From JAHBWI01 sp035715525 (GTDB taxonomy: Bacteria; Nitrospirota; Nitrospiria; Nitrospirales; Nitrospiraceae): a DNA stretch of 6,775 nucleotides. This document shows, piece by piece, positions 1 through 6,540 of the stretch. A program made the position numbers and the translations under genes. Below the pieces are notes generated by a model. It did no database searches and was not told the DNA's origin. It saw only the letters and a list, made by a program, of their open reading frames with translations. The stretch lies in assembly GCA_035715525.1 (NCBI GenBank), contig DASTLA010000030.1, forward strand, positions 1-6,775, in the 5' to 3' direction. Positions within the stretch are counted from its first letter, which is position 1. Each line of letters opens with the position of its first letter.

Positions 1-201
1 CGGTCTTCAGCGGCACGACCGCATGTCCGCTAAGTTACGGGGAGCGGCTAATGGCAAAATCCTACGGGGGCCGAGGCATCCGCCTTGCATCGCTCTGGCC
101 GTTTTCTCTTCATCTCCGTAATGCCGGCTTCCGAGTACCCAGGTAGTGATGCCGGGTCGCGCCGAAATAGCACAATCCCTGGAATCTGCTAAGGTTATAC
201 A
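1..201. other. Upstream region without a convincing gene
   Basis: No reading frame here is convincing. Frame 1 stops at 31-33 and frame 2 at 119-121. Frame 3 is open from the window edge to a TAG near 144-146, but its third-position GC is only moderate and I recognise nothing in its translation, so an upstream gene tail can be neither claimed nor excluded. On the minus strand only short frames of about 20 codons occur. GGCATC (75-80) and GATGCC (148-153) are complementary but lie too far apart to call a terminator. The promoter of the large downstream gene probably lies here, but no good -35/-10 pair stands out. Confidence 0.5.
190..194 (+). promoter_or_regulatory. Ribosome binding site for the large TPR gene
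   Basis: TAAGG lies 7 bases before the GTG at 202. It is the reason for choosing this GTG rather than the in-frame ATG at 322, which would remove the Lys-rich N-terminus and part of the first TPR helix. Confidence 0.6.
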
Positions 202-3200
202 GTGCGATCCGACAAGAAATCCCCGCTGAAATCCGACAAAAAAGCTGCTTCAAAAATCCAAAAAAAGGGCGCTGTTGGCTACAACAAGAAGTCGGCGCTT
301 CTGGAAGATGCCATCAGCCAGATGAACGCCGGCAAATACGGCCGTGCGTCCTCTGCGCTCAAAGAGTTGCTCTCGCTCGATCCGCTCAACGCCGAAGCGC
401 GCCGTCTCTTTGCCACGCTGCATTTGCGATTGGGTAGTCTGATGAGCGCGAGGACGGCGTTCGAATCGCTGGCGCGCGAGGCATTGGACCGGCAAGATTA
501 CTGGCTGGCCGAGTCGCTGCTCAGAGAATACCTCATCGCAGGTCCACGTTGCGTTCCTTTTCTAGAAATGCTTGGCCATGTTTATGAGGAAAAGGGCGAT
601 GCCATGGCGGCGGTCGCGGAGTACGGAAAGGCGATCGAGGTCTTGCTGGAAGACGCCGATGCTGATCGCCCCAATCGGGCCAGCGACTTATTTGCCAAGA
701 TCCGCGAACTGGCACCGGCCAGTCCGGTCGCGTTCCGTTTTGCCGCCATGTTCGATGCCACGACCGGCCACCTGTTGAAGCAATCGCCATCCCCCTCTGA
801 GGCTATCGCAGCTTCGTGCGAGGTAGCCAAAGAAGCCGTTCCAGCAAGCGGCCCTTCATCGGCGGACGCGGCACCGGCATCGAACCAGGCCGAGCCCGAT
901 GCAAACGTCCCGCGGTCTTCCACAATCGGAGAGTCGACCCCAGCCGAACCGGCATTGCAATTGGCCTCTCCTTCCACCGTCGCAGATATGACGGCGAACG
1001 AAGAGTCGACTCCTGTTGTCTCCTCTCCTTCCTTTGATGTCCCAGTGGAAATCGCTTCAGGTGAGCCGGCAGAGACTGAAGCCTCTCAGAGCCCCACGCC
1101 GTCGGTAGAGACCCCTCCGTCTGAGCCCGGCGTCAAAGAGCCGCCTTCTGCTGCACCATCGCTCATACCAGGGGAAGCGATCGAGTCATCTCTCCCGACA
1201 ACATTCACGTCCGAATCCGCGGAGACGCCGGAGGTGGTCCCGACTGCCGCCGACGGGATGGATGGCGTGCCGCACTCCGCCGACACCCCGGCCCCCTTGC
1301 TATGCGGCCGGGTCGAGGAAAGCTTGCCGGAAGCGCCGCCTCCTGCTCCTGGTATCAGGCCGTCCGAGGATGCCAAGCAGGAGCCTGCCTCTTTGTCCTT
1401 TGAGGTCGTGTCGCAACCGAGTTCATCGCCGATTTCCGAGGCTCCTTCAATCCCTGCACCCATGCCGTGGGATCAGGTTCAGGACACTCCGCTCACCGTT
1501 CCACCGGCCCCAGACAGCAAGGATGATATACATCGGGCGCTTGAGCTAGCTGCGGAGTCCGCAGCGCCGATCGACGTAGCACCGTCACCTCCTGGTGTTC
1601 CATCCGACTTGGAATCGGCGTCTACCTTGGCGTGGGACGAGATTCTGAAGACGATCGACCAGTTCCGCACCGCACCTCCCGTAGACGTGGACATTCTGCC
1701 GGTCCCGGGCGAGCAAGCTTCAATACCGGTCTCTCCGGTGGAAGCGACATTCACAGCCCTTGAGCCTCGACAGCCGGTACAGGAAGGGGAGACCGTGGCG
1801 GATCTACCCATCGATTCTCCAGGTACCTTTGCCGGCGAAGCACCGGTCGACACAGCGGGGCTACCCGCTCCGATGCCTTGGGAACAAATAGAGCACGAAA
1901 CCGTCACGATCCCTCGCCAGGAACGCGAACCAGAATTTGGATCGATGCCGGTCGCCGTGCCGCCGGGAGCCGACGATCCAACACTCATCCTCCATGCGCC
2001 GCAGGCTGAAGATGAGCTGACCGCAGAGCCTGCCACCGCCACAGCATCCACAGCTGATGTGGTACCGACCGAGACGGAATTGCGTATCCTCTCCCTTGAT
2101 CATCCGATCGCGCCAATACCGCCACCATACAAGACGATTCACATTCCAGAGAAGGCGTTCCAGCCGGAAGAAGAGATAGTGGAGAATGTCTTGGCACTCG
2201 GAGCTCCCGAGCTGGATGGCCAGATTTCTCCGGAGGATCAATCCATCCAACAGCCGGTTATCGCCACCGACGTACCTATTCGGCAGGAGTTTCCCGAGCC
2301 GCCGACGGTGAGTCATCCAGGCATGGAAACCCTCCAGCCGTCGGAAGTGCTTCAGACCGACACGGACGCTCATTCGCCACAACTCGATCCCGCCGCGCCA
2401 ACAGTGGACCAGAAACTCACGCCGGAGGCGATGCCGGCTGTTCCGACAGCCCCGCTGCCGGAGTCAGTAGCGATACCGCCTCAGGTATCGAGCATCGGGA
2501 ATGTGCAGGATGAGACCTTGTGGGAGTCGTCGGCTGTGGTAGGCGAGATCGTGGAACTTGGTGCTCCGCAGGGGCAAGCGGCGCCGGTGATGTCCTGCGG
2601 ACTGGAGGAGGCACCCGCCACGATTGCATCGGAGCCGGCTTCACCGACGATCGCCCACGGATCGGTTGAGGATTCGGCAGCACAGCCTGCGCCGCTCTAC
2701 GAAATTGCGTCGATCACCCTTCCCGAGTCGGAACCTTCCTGTGATGTCGCCAACGCTTGCGACAACGCGGAACTGTTGTCGAGGGCGCCGGGCATAGACA
2801 TAGATATGGAGAGGCAGCCGAGTCCCGCTGCCACGGATACGGCGCAGGGTCTACAGGTGGCCGAGACTGCTTCTGCCGCAGCGGCCAGCGCTCCCGTAGA
2901 ATGTTCAGCTCCGCAAGAATCTACGGCAGAACCGCCCGCTGTACCTGCTTCCCCACCACCCGCTTCCGATGGAGGCATCCGGATCCTCTGGGATGATTCA
3001 TCCGGTAAGCGCATCGATGCTTCTTCCAGCGTCGGCATGCTGGGACGGTGGCTAAAGAGGTCCGGAGAAGAAGACTCCCAAGCACCGGCAAAGCAGGAAT
3101 CGGCTCATGAGATGGCAGCCACGCCGACGGATGCCCGACGGGAAATTGCCGCTTCGGCGGTGGACGTCTTGTTCGACCGGCCGTCTGCACCGAGGCCGAC

Positions 3201-4689
3201 GTCGGTCGAGGAGCCTGTAGCCCAGCCGAAGTTGAGAAAGCCCATGGGGCGGCGGGCGGCGAGCCGTGTTCGCATGGCTGCCACCGTGCTCCTCACCACG
3301 TGTTTTTCGACGACGCGGTCGGTAGTTCTCTCGCTGGTGGCGCTCGTTGCGTTGGCCGTCGCCTGCACCGCAGTCGTAATCGGTGCAGCAGGATTGACCT
3401 GGGTAGTGATCGAAGAACGGGCCAATACGTCATTCCAAAACATGACGTCGGTACCTCAGCGCAGTCTTCAAGATGCCACCAAAAACGGGTACTTCCTCTT
3501 GTTGGGGTTCAATGGACCGACCAACCAAGACCCGTTGCTCACGGGATTCGAGCGTAAGGTAGACGAATCCGATGCGGAGTTCGCACGCTGGTGTCTGGGG
3601 GGAGAAGGCAATGCTGCCGCAATGCGCCAGGGCGCCTCAGCCGACGTCGTGACGAAGTGGTTTCAAACCGTTGATCCGGCAAAGCAGATCAAGGCGGAAG
3701 CGGCAAGCGTGAAGTCCTGGACTGCCCAGGCGGATGTGTCGATGACCCGGTATCGCCAATGGCTGAAGTTGCCGTTCGAAGACTGGGGCTATGGAGAAGG
3801 GGCCAGCCCGAATTGCAGCCTGATTCTTTATGCGCATCGATTGTATGTGGCGGAGGGCTTCGCTCAGGACCAGGACATGGGGGTCGAGCGATTGGAAGCA
3901 GACCTGGGGGCCTGGCGCGCTGTGCTCGGACATGCGAAATCACTTCCGGTGAAGATGTTGGCCAGTACGGCCATGAACGACGATGTTGCGGTGATCAGCG
4001 GGCTGCTGTTGCGTCCGGACCTCGACGAGCGGCTCCTCGGCCGTTTGACCAAAATGGCGCGTCCGTTGGATCAGGTCGAGCAATCCATGCGATGGCCGAT
4101 GCAGAGTCAATTCATTCAGGCAACTAAAGCCCTGGATCAGACGTTGAAGCAAGACAAGAGTGAGTCTCGCTCTCTCTATGCGTCGCTGGCCGCTGCCATG
4201 CCGCTTCCAAAGCAGCGTCGGTTCAATGATTATGCCGAATACTACGAGGCGGCTGGCAAGGTAGCGTCGGAAGGCCGGTACAGCAATCTTCCCAAGCGCG
4301 CGCAGTTCGTTCGCTCACCTGCGGAAGGCCCGGCGGATTATTTCTTGAACCCCATTGAAAATATCATCGGCGTCGAACCGCTCCCCGCCTGGGAAACCTA
4401 CGGCGGGCGCGTGCTCGAAACCGATGCAAGGCTGCGATTGGCCGGTTTGCAGGCCTGGCTGCGTCGTACGCCTCCTGAGCAGGACCTGCTCACGCGCATC
4501 GCCAAAGCCGGCCAAAGTCTCTATGACCCCTTCACCGGCCTTCCCATGCTCGTCAACCTGAAACGCGGGTTGTTCTATAGTGTCGGACAAGATTTAAAAG
4601 ACAATGATGCATCCGCTCCCGGCGACGTCGTCGCCCAGATTCCGCTGATGGCCGGCCAGGAGATCAAGCGGAACAGTAAGGCCAAGTAG
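202..4689 (+). CDS. Large membrane protein: TPR domain, long Pro-rich linker, one TM segment, periplasmic domain
   Basis: This 1495-residue protein has no function I can name. Residues 1-30 are Lys-rich. Residues 33-185 form about four to five TPR-like helical pairs (for example 37-60 and 118-150), a protein-binding scaffold. Residues 192 to about 1020 are rich in Pro, Ala, Ser, Glu and Asp with very few lysines, so probably disordered. They carry recurring motifs such as PAPMPW[DE]Q (418-425, 555-562) and LGAP (666-669, 786-789). A basic stretch (about 1010-1025) precedes a hydrophobic segment at 1041-1070. By the positive-inside rule the TPR part is cytoplasmic and residues 1071-1495 are periplasmic. 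That domain has an NGYFLLLGF motif (1095-1103), only two cysteines (C1131, C1205), and a C-terminal DPFTG-LPM / FYSVGQD motif (1442-1464). It starts with GTG behind TAAGG and appears to be transcribed alone. FimV-like scaffolds also combine TPRs, a TM and a long acidic linker, but in the opposite order, so I do not call it FimV. Confidence 0.9.
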   Translation: MRSDKKSPLKSDKKAASKIQKKGAVGYNKKSALLEDAISQMNAGKYGRASSALKELLSLDPLNAEARRLFATLHLRLGSLMSARTAFESLAREALDRQDYWLAESLLREYLIAGPRCVPFLEMLGHVYEEKGDAMAAVAEYGKAIEVLLEDADADRPNRASDLFAKIRELAPASPVAFRFAAMFDATTGHLLKQSPSPSEAIAASCEVAKEAVPASGPSSADAAPASNQAEPDANVPRSSTIGESTPAEPALQLASPSTVADMTANEESTPVVSSPSFDVPVEIASGEPAETEASQSPTPSVETPPSEPGVKEPPSAAPSLIPGEAIESSLPTTFTSESAETPEVVPTAADGMDGVPHSADTPAPLLCGRVEESLPEAPPPAPGIRPSEDAKQEPASLSFEVVSQPSSSPISEAPSIPAPMPWDQVQDTPLTVPPAPDSKDDIHRALELAAESAAPIDVAPSPPGVPSDLESASTLAWDEILKTIDQFRTAPPVDVDILPVPGEQASIPVSPVEATFTALEPRQPVQEGETVADLPIDSPGTFAGEAPVDTAGLPAPMPWEQIEHETVTIPRQEREPEFGSMPVAVPPGADDPTLILHAPQAEDELTAEPATATASTADVVPTETELRILSLDHPIAPIPPPYKTIHIPEKAFQPEEEIVENVLALGAPELDGQISPEDQSIQQPVIATDVPIRQEFPEPPTVSHPGMETLQPSEVLQTDTDAHSPQLDPAAPTVDQKLTPEAMPAVPTAPLPESVAIPPQVSSIGNVQDETLWESSAVVGEIVELGAPQGQAAPVMSCGLEEAPATIASEPASPTIAHGSVEDSAAQPAPLYEIASITLPESEPSCDVANACDNAELLSRAPGIDIDMERQPSPAATDTAQGLQVAETASAAAASAPVECSAPQESTAEPPAVPASPPPASDGGIRILWDDSSGKRIDASSSVGMLGRWLKRSGEEDSQAPAKQESAHEMAATPTDARREIAASAVDVLFDRPSAPRPTSVEEPVAQPKLRKPMGRRAASRVRMAATVLLTTCFSTTRSVVLSLVALVALAVACTAVVIGAAGLTWVVIEERANTSFQNMTSVPQRSLQDATKNGYFLLLGFNGPTNQDPLLTGFERKVDESDAEFARWCLGGEGNAAAMRQGASADVVTKWFQTVDPAKQIKAEAASVKSWTAQADVSMTRYRQWLKLPFEDWGYGEGASPNCSLILYAHRLYVAEGFAQDQDMGVERLEADLGAWRAVLGHAKSLPVKMLASTAMNDDVAVISGLLLRPDLDERLLGRLTKMARPLDQVEQSMRWPMQSQFIQATKALDQTLKQDKSESRSLYASLAAAMPLPKQRRFNDYAEYYEAAGKVASEGRYSNLPKRAQFVRSPAEGPADYFLNPIENIIGVEPLPAWETYGGRVLETDARLRLAGLQAWLRRTPPEQDLLTRIAKAGQSLYDPFTGLPMLVNLKRGLFYSVGQDLKDNDASAPGDVVAQIPLMAGQEIKRNSKAK
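1453..1887 (+). repeat. Twin PAPMPW[DE]Q peptide motifs in the disordered linker
   Basis: The two copies lie at 1453-1476 (residues 418-425, ending WDQ) and 1864-1887 (residues 555-562, ending WEQ). All five identical residues with degenerate codons (three Pro, Ala, Gln) use different synonymous codons in the two copies, so the likeness is at peptide level and not a recent DNA duplication. Both continue with hydrophobic Val/Ile-Gln/Glu and a nearby V/I-P. A related W-D-E element lies at residues 478-480. Confidence 0.6.
2176..2568 (+). repeat. Twin LGAP motifs in the linker
   Basis: EIVENVLALGAP (within residues 658-669) and AVVGEIVELGAP (residues 778-789) share a hydrophobic/acidic run ending in LGAP. 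Of the four LGAP codons, three differ synonymously between copies. In a linker of otherwise low complexity these may be short docking motifs. Confidence 0.45.
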
Positions 4690-4955
4690 CCCAAGCCCAT
4701 CCATCCGCGACTGCCTCTTGTCAACCCGATCCGCACCAACGCGTTGTAGATCGAAAAGGTCGATTGTGTTTGGAGTTCCCTGTGAACGTTGCGGCGACGA
4801 TCCTGCGACCTCGTTCCAATCATCGTATGCGGGAGGGGAATTTGCGGTTGGGCCGGGCTTCAGCGCAACTCCGGCTTGACGCCGGCGGCGATCAGATCGA
4901 CAATCAGGCGAGTCGGGATGCCGAAACCGCTCGAGCAGGAGCGGAGTAGGCATCG
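4690..4955. other. Intergenic spacer and leader of the sigma operon
   Basis: This 266-base stretch holds no convincing gene. A plus-strand frame at 4764-4949 is Arg-rich and resembles nothing I know. A weak inverted repeat, ATCGA (4750-4754) and TCGAT (4760-4764), 60 bases after the large gene and followed by TGTGTTTGG, might act as a poor terminator. Further on, GCCGG (4852-4856), CCGGC (4871-4875) and GCCGG (4881-4885) can form two mutually exclusive 5-bp stems. No clear sigma-70 or ECF promoter was found. TGAACGTT at 4783-4790 resembles an ECF -35 (GGAACTT), but I see no matching -10. Confidence 0.4.
4943..4946 (+). promoter_or_regulatory. Ribosome binding site of the sigma factor gene
   Basis: GGAG, within a purine-rich run, sits 9 bases before the ATG at 4956 and supports that start. 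Confidence 0.6.
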
Positions 4956-5570
4956 ATGGAAGGGGCCAATACACGAGTTTTGGCACCTGCGCGGCCCGGC
5001 AGTCTTTGCCTGGGCAGGAGGGCGATACTCCTGGAGCAGACCCAGGCATTGGATCGATTTCTTGCGGGAATCGAGCGGCGTGCATTCCGCATGGCCCACA
5101 TTGCCACCGGAAACGAAGACGACGCCCTCGATCTGGTGCAGGATTCGATGTTGAAACTGGTCGATGGCTACCGCGACCGGCCCGAGGCCGAGTGGGGACC
5201 TCTTTTTCACTGCATACTGCAGAGCCGTATCCGGGACTGGTACAGGCGGACGCGCGTGCGAAACCGCCTGCGACGATGGTTTAGTGCCAATCAGGACGAC
5301 GAGGAAGATGATCCACTCGACCTGCTTCCGGACATGCATGCCGTGCCGGCGGATGAAAAGTTGCGCAGAAAGCGTGCCTGCCAGGCCTTGGACATTGCGC
5401 TTCGGACGCTTCCGCTGCGGCAACAACAAGCTTTTCTCCTGCGGGCCTGGGAAGAATTGGATGTCGCGGAGACTGCTGCGGCCATGGGTTGTTCCCAGGG
5501 CAGCGTCAAGACGCACTTCTTTCGCGCGGTGCAGGCGCTGAAGAAGAAGTTAGGAGAGCATTGGCCATGA
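4956..5570 (+). CDS. ECF-type RNA polymerase sigma factor
   Basis: This 204-residue sigma-70 family protein directs RNA polymerase to a specific promoter set. Region 2 spans about residues 30-108. It includes the region 2.2-like stretch DALDLVQDSMLKLVDGY (56-72) and the region 2.3/2.4 stretch LFHCILQSRIRDWYRRTRVR (83-102), which would melt and read the -10. An acidic linker with DDEEDD (114-119) follows. Region 4 (about 145-200) has LPLRQQQAFLLRAWEELDVAE and the helix-turn-helix AAAMGCSQGSVKTHFFRA (174-191) for -35 contact. There is no region 1.1 or 3, as in ECF factors. The sequence style closely matches the betaproteobacterial sigma factors that sit beside DUF3619 and DUF3106 genes (recognition from memory). 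The first 26 or so residues are probably an extension beyond the usual start. The stop overlaps the next start by ATGA, so the two products are probably translationally coupled. Confidence 0.93.
   Translation: MEGANTRVLAPARPGSLCLGRRAILLEQTQALDRFLAGIERRAFRMAHIATGNEDDALDLVQDSMLKLVDGYRDRPEAEWGPLFHCILQSRIRDWYRRTRVRNRLRRWFSANQDDEEDDPLDLLPDMHAVPADEKLRRKRACQALDIALRTLPLRQQQAFLLRAWEELDVAETAAAMGCSQGSVKTHFFRAVQALKKKLGEHWP
5015..5033 (+). promoter_or_regulatory. Possible internal SD in a small hairpin near the sigma start
   Basis: CAGGAG (5015-5020) and CTCCTG (5028-5033) form a perfect 6-bp inverted repeat with a 7-base loop. The left arm belongs to AGGAGG (5016-5021), a strong Shine-Dalgarno match lying 9 bases before an in-frame CTG (5031), close to where the conserved part of the sigma factor begins. 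It may equally be chance within Gly-Arg-Arg codons. Confidence 0.2.
5552..5556 (+). promoter_or_regulatory. Ribosome binding site of the membrane anti-sigma gene
   Basis: AGGAG, inside the end of the sigma gene, lies 10 bases before the ATG at 5567. Together with the ATGA overlap it fixes this start over the upstream in-frame ATG at 5489, which lies deep inside sigma region 4. Confidence 0.65.
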
Positions 5571-5926
5571 ATGACGGCTTCGACGACAGGGCCGACCGGC
5601 TTGCGGCGTCAGCGAAAGAGGTGCTCGATCAAAGCTTGAACGATCTCGGTCGCGAGACGACGATCCGGTTGCAACGTGCCAGACTGCGCGCCCTCGATGG
5701 GGCGTCGCGGCCGCGGCCCTGGCTCGTGTGGGCCGGCGGGGCAGTGCTGGCATCGGCCGCCATTCTCATGGCGATCCTCTGGAGCGGTCCCCTCACGAAT
5801 GAAAACCGCGGTCATCTGCCTCTCCTTGAGGATTTGGAACTGGTGACTTCGCCGGAGAATGTCGACATTTCCGAAGACCTCGAATTCTATGACTGGCTCG
5901 CCGATGCCACCTCCACGACCGGTTAG
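5567..5926 (+). CDS. Single-pass membrane protein, DUF3619-like, probable anti-sigma factor
   Basis: This 119-residue protein probably holds the neighbouring sigma factor inactive at the inner membrane. Residues 1-50 form a charged, helical, presumably cytoplasmic part (RLAASAKEVLDQSLNDLGRE, 11-30, then Arg-rich 34-50). Residues 51-72 are a hydrophobic span preceded by R48 and R50, giving N-in/C-out topology. Residues 73-119 are a strongly acidic tail with about eleven Asp/Glu against one Arg, ending in the ISEDLEFYDWLA pattern (101-112). I recall a similar ending in DUF3619-type proteins next to sigma genes. There is no zinc-binding HxxxCxxC motif, so it is not a ZAS-type anti-sigma factor. 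The role rests on size, topology and the coupled position directly after the sigma gene. Direct anti-sigma activity is inference. The next gene starts 81 bases further on. Confidence 0.85.
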   Translation: MNDGFDDRADRLAASAKEVLDQSLNDLGRETTIRLQRARLRALDGASRPRPWLVWAGGAVLASAAILMAILWSGPLTNENRGHLPLLEDLELVTSPENVDISEDLEFYDWLADATSTTG

Positions 5927-6007
5927 TCGGCTTTGGTCGCGGCCCATCGATGTTCCTCGCCCGCAAGGCTTCCGAAAAAATCTCCGTGTCGTCGAGAGAC
6001 AAGCCCC

Positions 6008-6538
6008 ATGAAGTTGCGGTTCCTCCTAATTGTGCTGGTAATGTTCACCGTAGACCTCGCCTGGGCGCAGGGCGAGGGCAAGGGTGTACCTTGGAATCAA
6101 TTGTCGGTGGAGGAGCAAACAGTCCTGCAGCGATTTGGCGATAAATGGGACCAGCTGTCACCCCGTCGGCAGGAGCGGCTGCTGAAAGGAGCCCGAAAAT
6201 GGAGCGCGATGACTCCGGAGCAGCGACAAGAAGCTCAGCATCGGTTTCGCCAGTGGCAGAACATGCCGGACGAGCAGCGAGAACAGCTTCGGGAACGTTT
6301 CCAACGTTTCCGTGATCTCCCACCGGAGGAGCGGGAAGCGGTTCGCCAGGCCCGCCGCTGGTTCAAATCGCTCCCGGAGGAACGTCGCAAGGAACTGAAG
6401 GAGCAATTCAAAGGCATGTCGCCTCAAGAAAAGCGGGCTTATCGCGAACAACTTCGGCGGCAGTGGATGGAGCAACACCCGGTCGCGCCTCCCGGTTCGA
6501 CCGCTCCTTCAGGAGGCGCGTCGTCGGGGGGTGAGTAA
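6008..6538 (+). CDS. Exported DUF3106-type helical repeat protein
   Basis: The protein has 176 residues. The start at 6008 gives a textbook signal peptide (K2, R4, hydrophobic 5-18, cleavage after AWA at 18-20). Starting at the upstream in-frame ATG (5933) would put 25 unrelated residues before it. The weak SD GAGAG (5994-5998) is 9 bases upstream. The mature part is Arg/Glu/Gln-rich with an 18-residue period. An aromatic at 29, 47, 65, 83, 101 and 119 is each followed by L/M-S/T/P-P-E-E/Q-type helix starts (LSVEEQ, LSPRRQ, MTPEQR, MPDEQR, LPPEER, LPEERR), with a last shortened unit, MSPQEK. This is the DUF3106 pattern. The tail (158-176) is Pro/Gly/Ser-rich. The periplasmic location and motif style recall the LTxxQ proteins CpxP and Spy and the sensor CnrX, but there are no cysteines and few His/Met for metal. 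It may sense or buffer envelope stress for the sigma/anti-sigma pair. Function is unknown. Confidence 0.92.
   Translation: MKLRFLLIVLVMFTVDLAWAQGEGKGVPWNQLSVEEQTVLQRFGDKWDQLSPRRQERLLKGARKWSAMTPEQRQEAQHRFRQWQNMPDEQREQLRERFQRFRDLPPEEREAVRQARRWFKSLPEERRKELKEQFKGMSPQEKRAYREQLRRQWMEQHPVAPPGSTAPSGGASSGGE
6092..6415 (+). repeat. Six 54-bp coding units (18-residue repeat)
   Basis: Trp codons begin units at residues 29, 47, 65 and 83, and Phe codons at 101 and 119, each exactly 18 residues apart. The next related unit begins early, at F134, 15 residues later. The units are diverged at DNA level, so this is an old internal duplication or strong structural constraint rather than a recent tandem repeat. 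Confidence 0.8.
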
Positions 6539-6540
6539 CC

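Noticed and set aside
3..146. Tail of an upstream gene in frame 3
   Set aside because: The frame is open from the window edge, but codon third positions are only moderately GC-biased and the translation is unrecognisable. More upstream sequence would decide.
196..201. TATACA as a -10 element
   Set aside because: It would place the transcript start inside the coding region behind a good SD, and no -35 lies at the right distance.
1479..2382. Minus-strand open frames of 190 and 173 codons opposite the TPR protein linker
   Set aside because: They lie antisense to a continuous 1495-codon frame. The Pro/Ala/Ser/Glu-rich linker has few antisense stop codons, and the translations show no domain, signal or plausible start context.
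4783..4810. ECF-type autoregulatory promoter (TGAACGTT as -35)
   Set aside because: No matching -10 motif at 15-17 bases; a single weak hexamer is not enough.
4764..4949. A 61-codon plus-strand frame between the large gene and the sigma gene
   Set aside because: No SD, Arg-rich unrecognisable product, and its end overlaps the sigma ribosome binding site.
4860..5516. A 218-codon minus-strand open frame opposite the sigma gene, ending in a protein-like GIPTRLIVDLIAAGVKPELR tail in the spacer
   Set aside because: Most of it is the antisense of a sigma factor with clear region 2 and 4 motifs. The appealing tail is about 20 residues and I recognise no family, so a gene remnant is possible but unsupported.
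5489..5566. Longer start for the membrane protein gene
   Set aside because: It would overlap sigma region 4 by about 80 bases. The ATGA overlap with AGGAG upstream of 5567 is the better start.
5933..6007. Longer start for the DUF3106 gene adding 25 residues
   Set aside because: The extension would bury an ideal signal peptide that begins at 6008.
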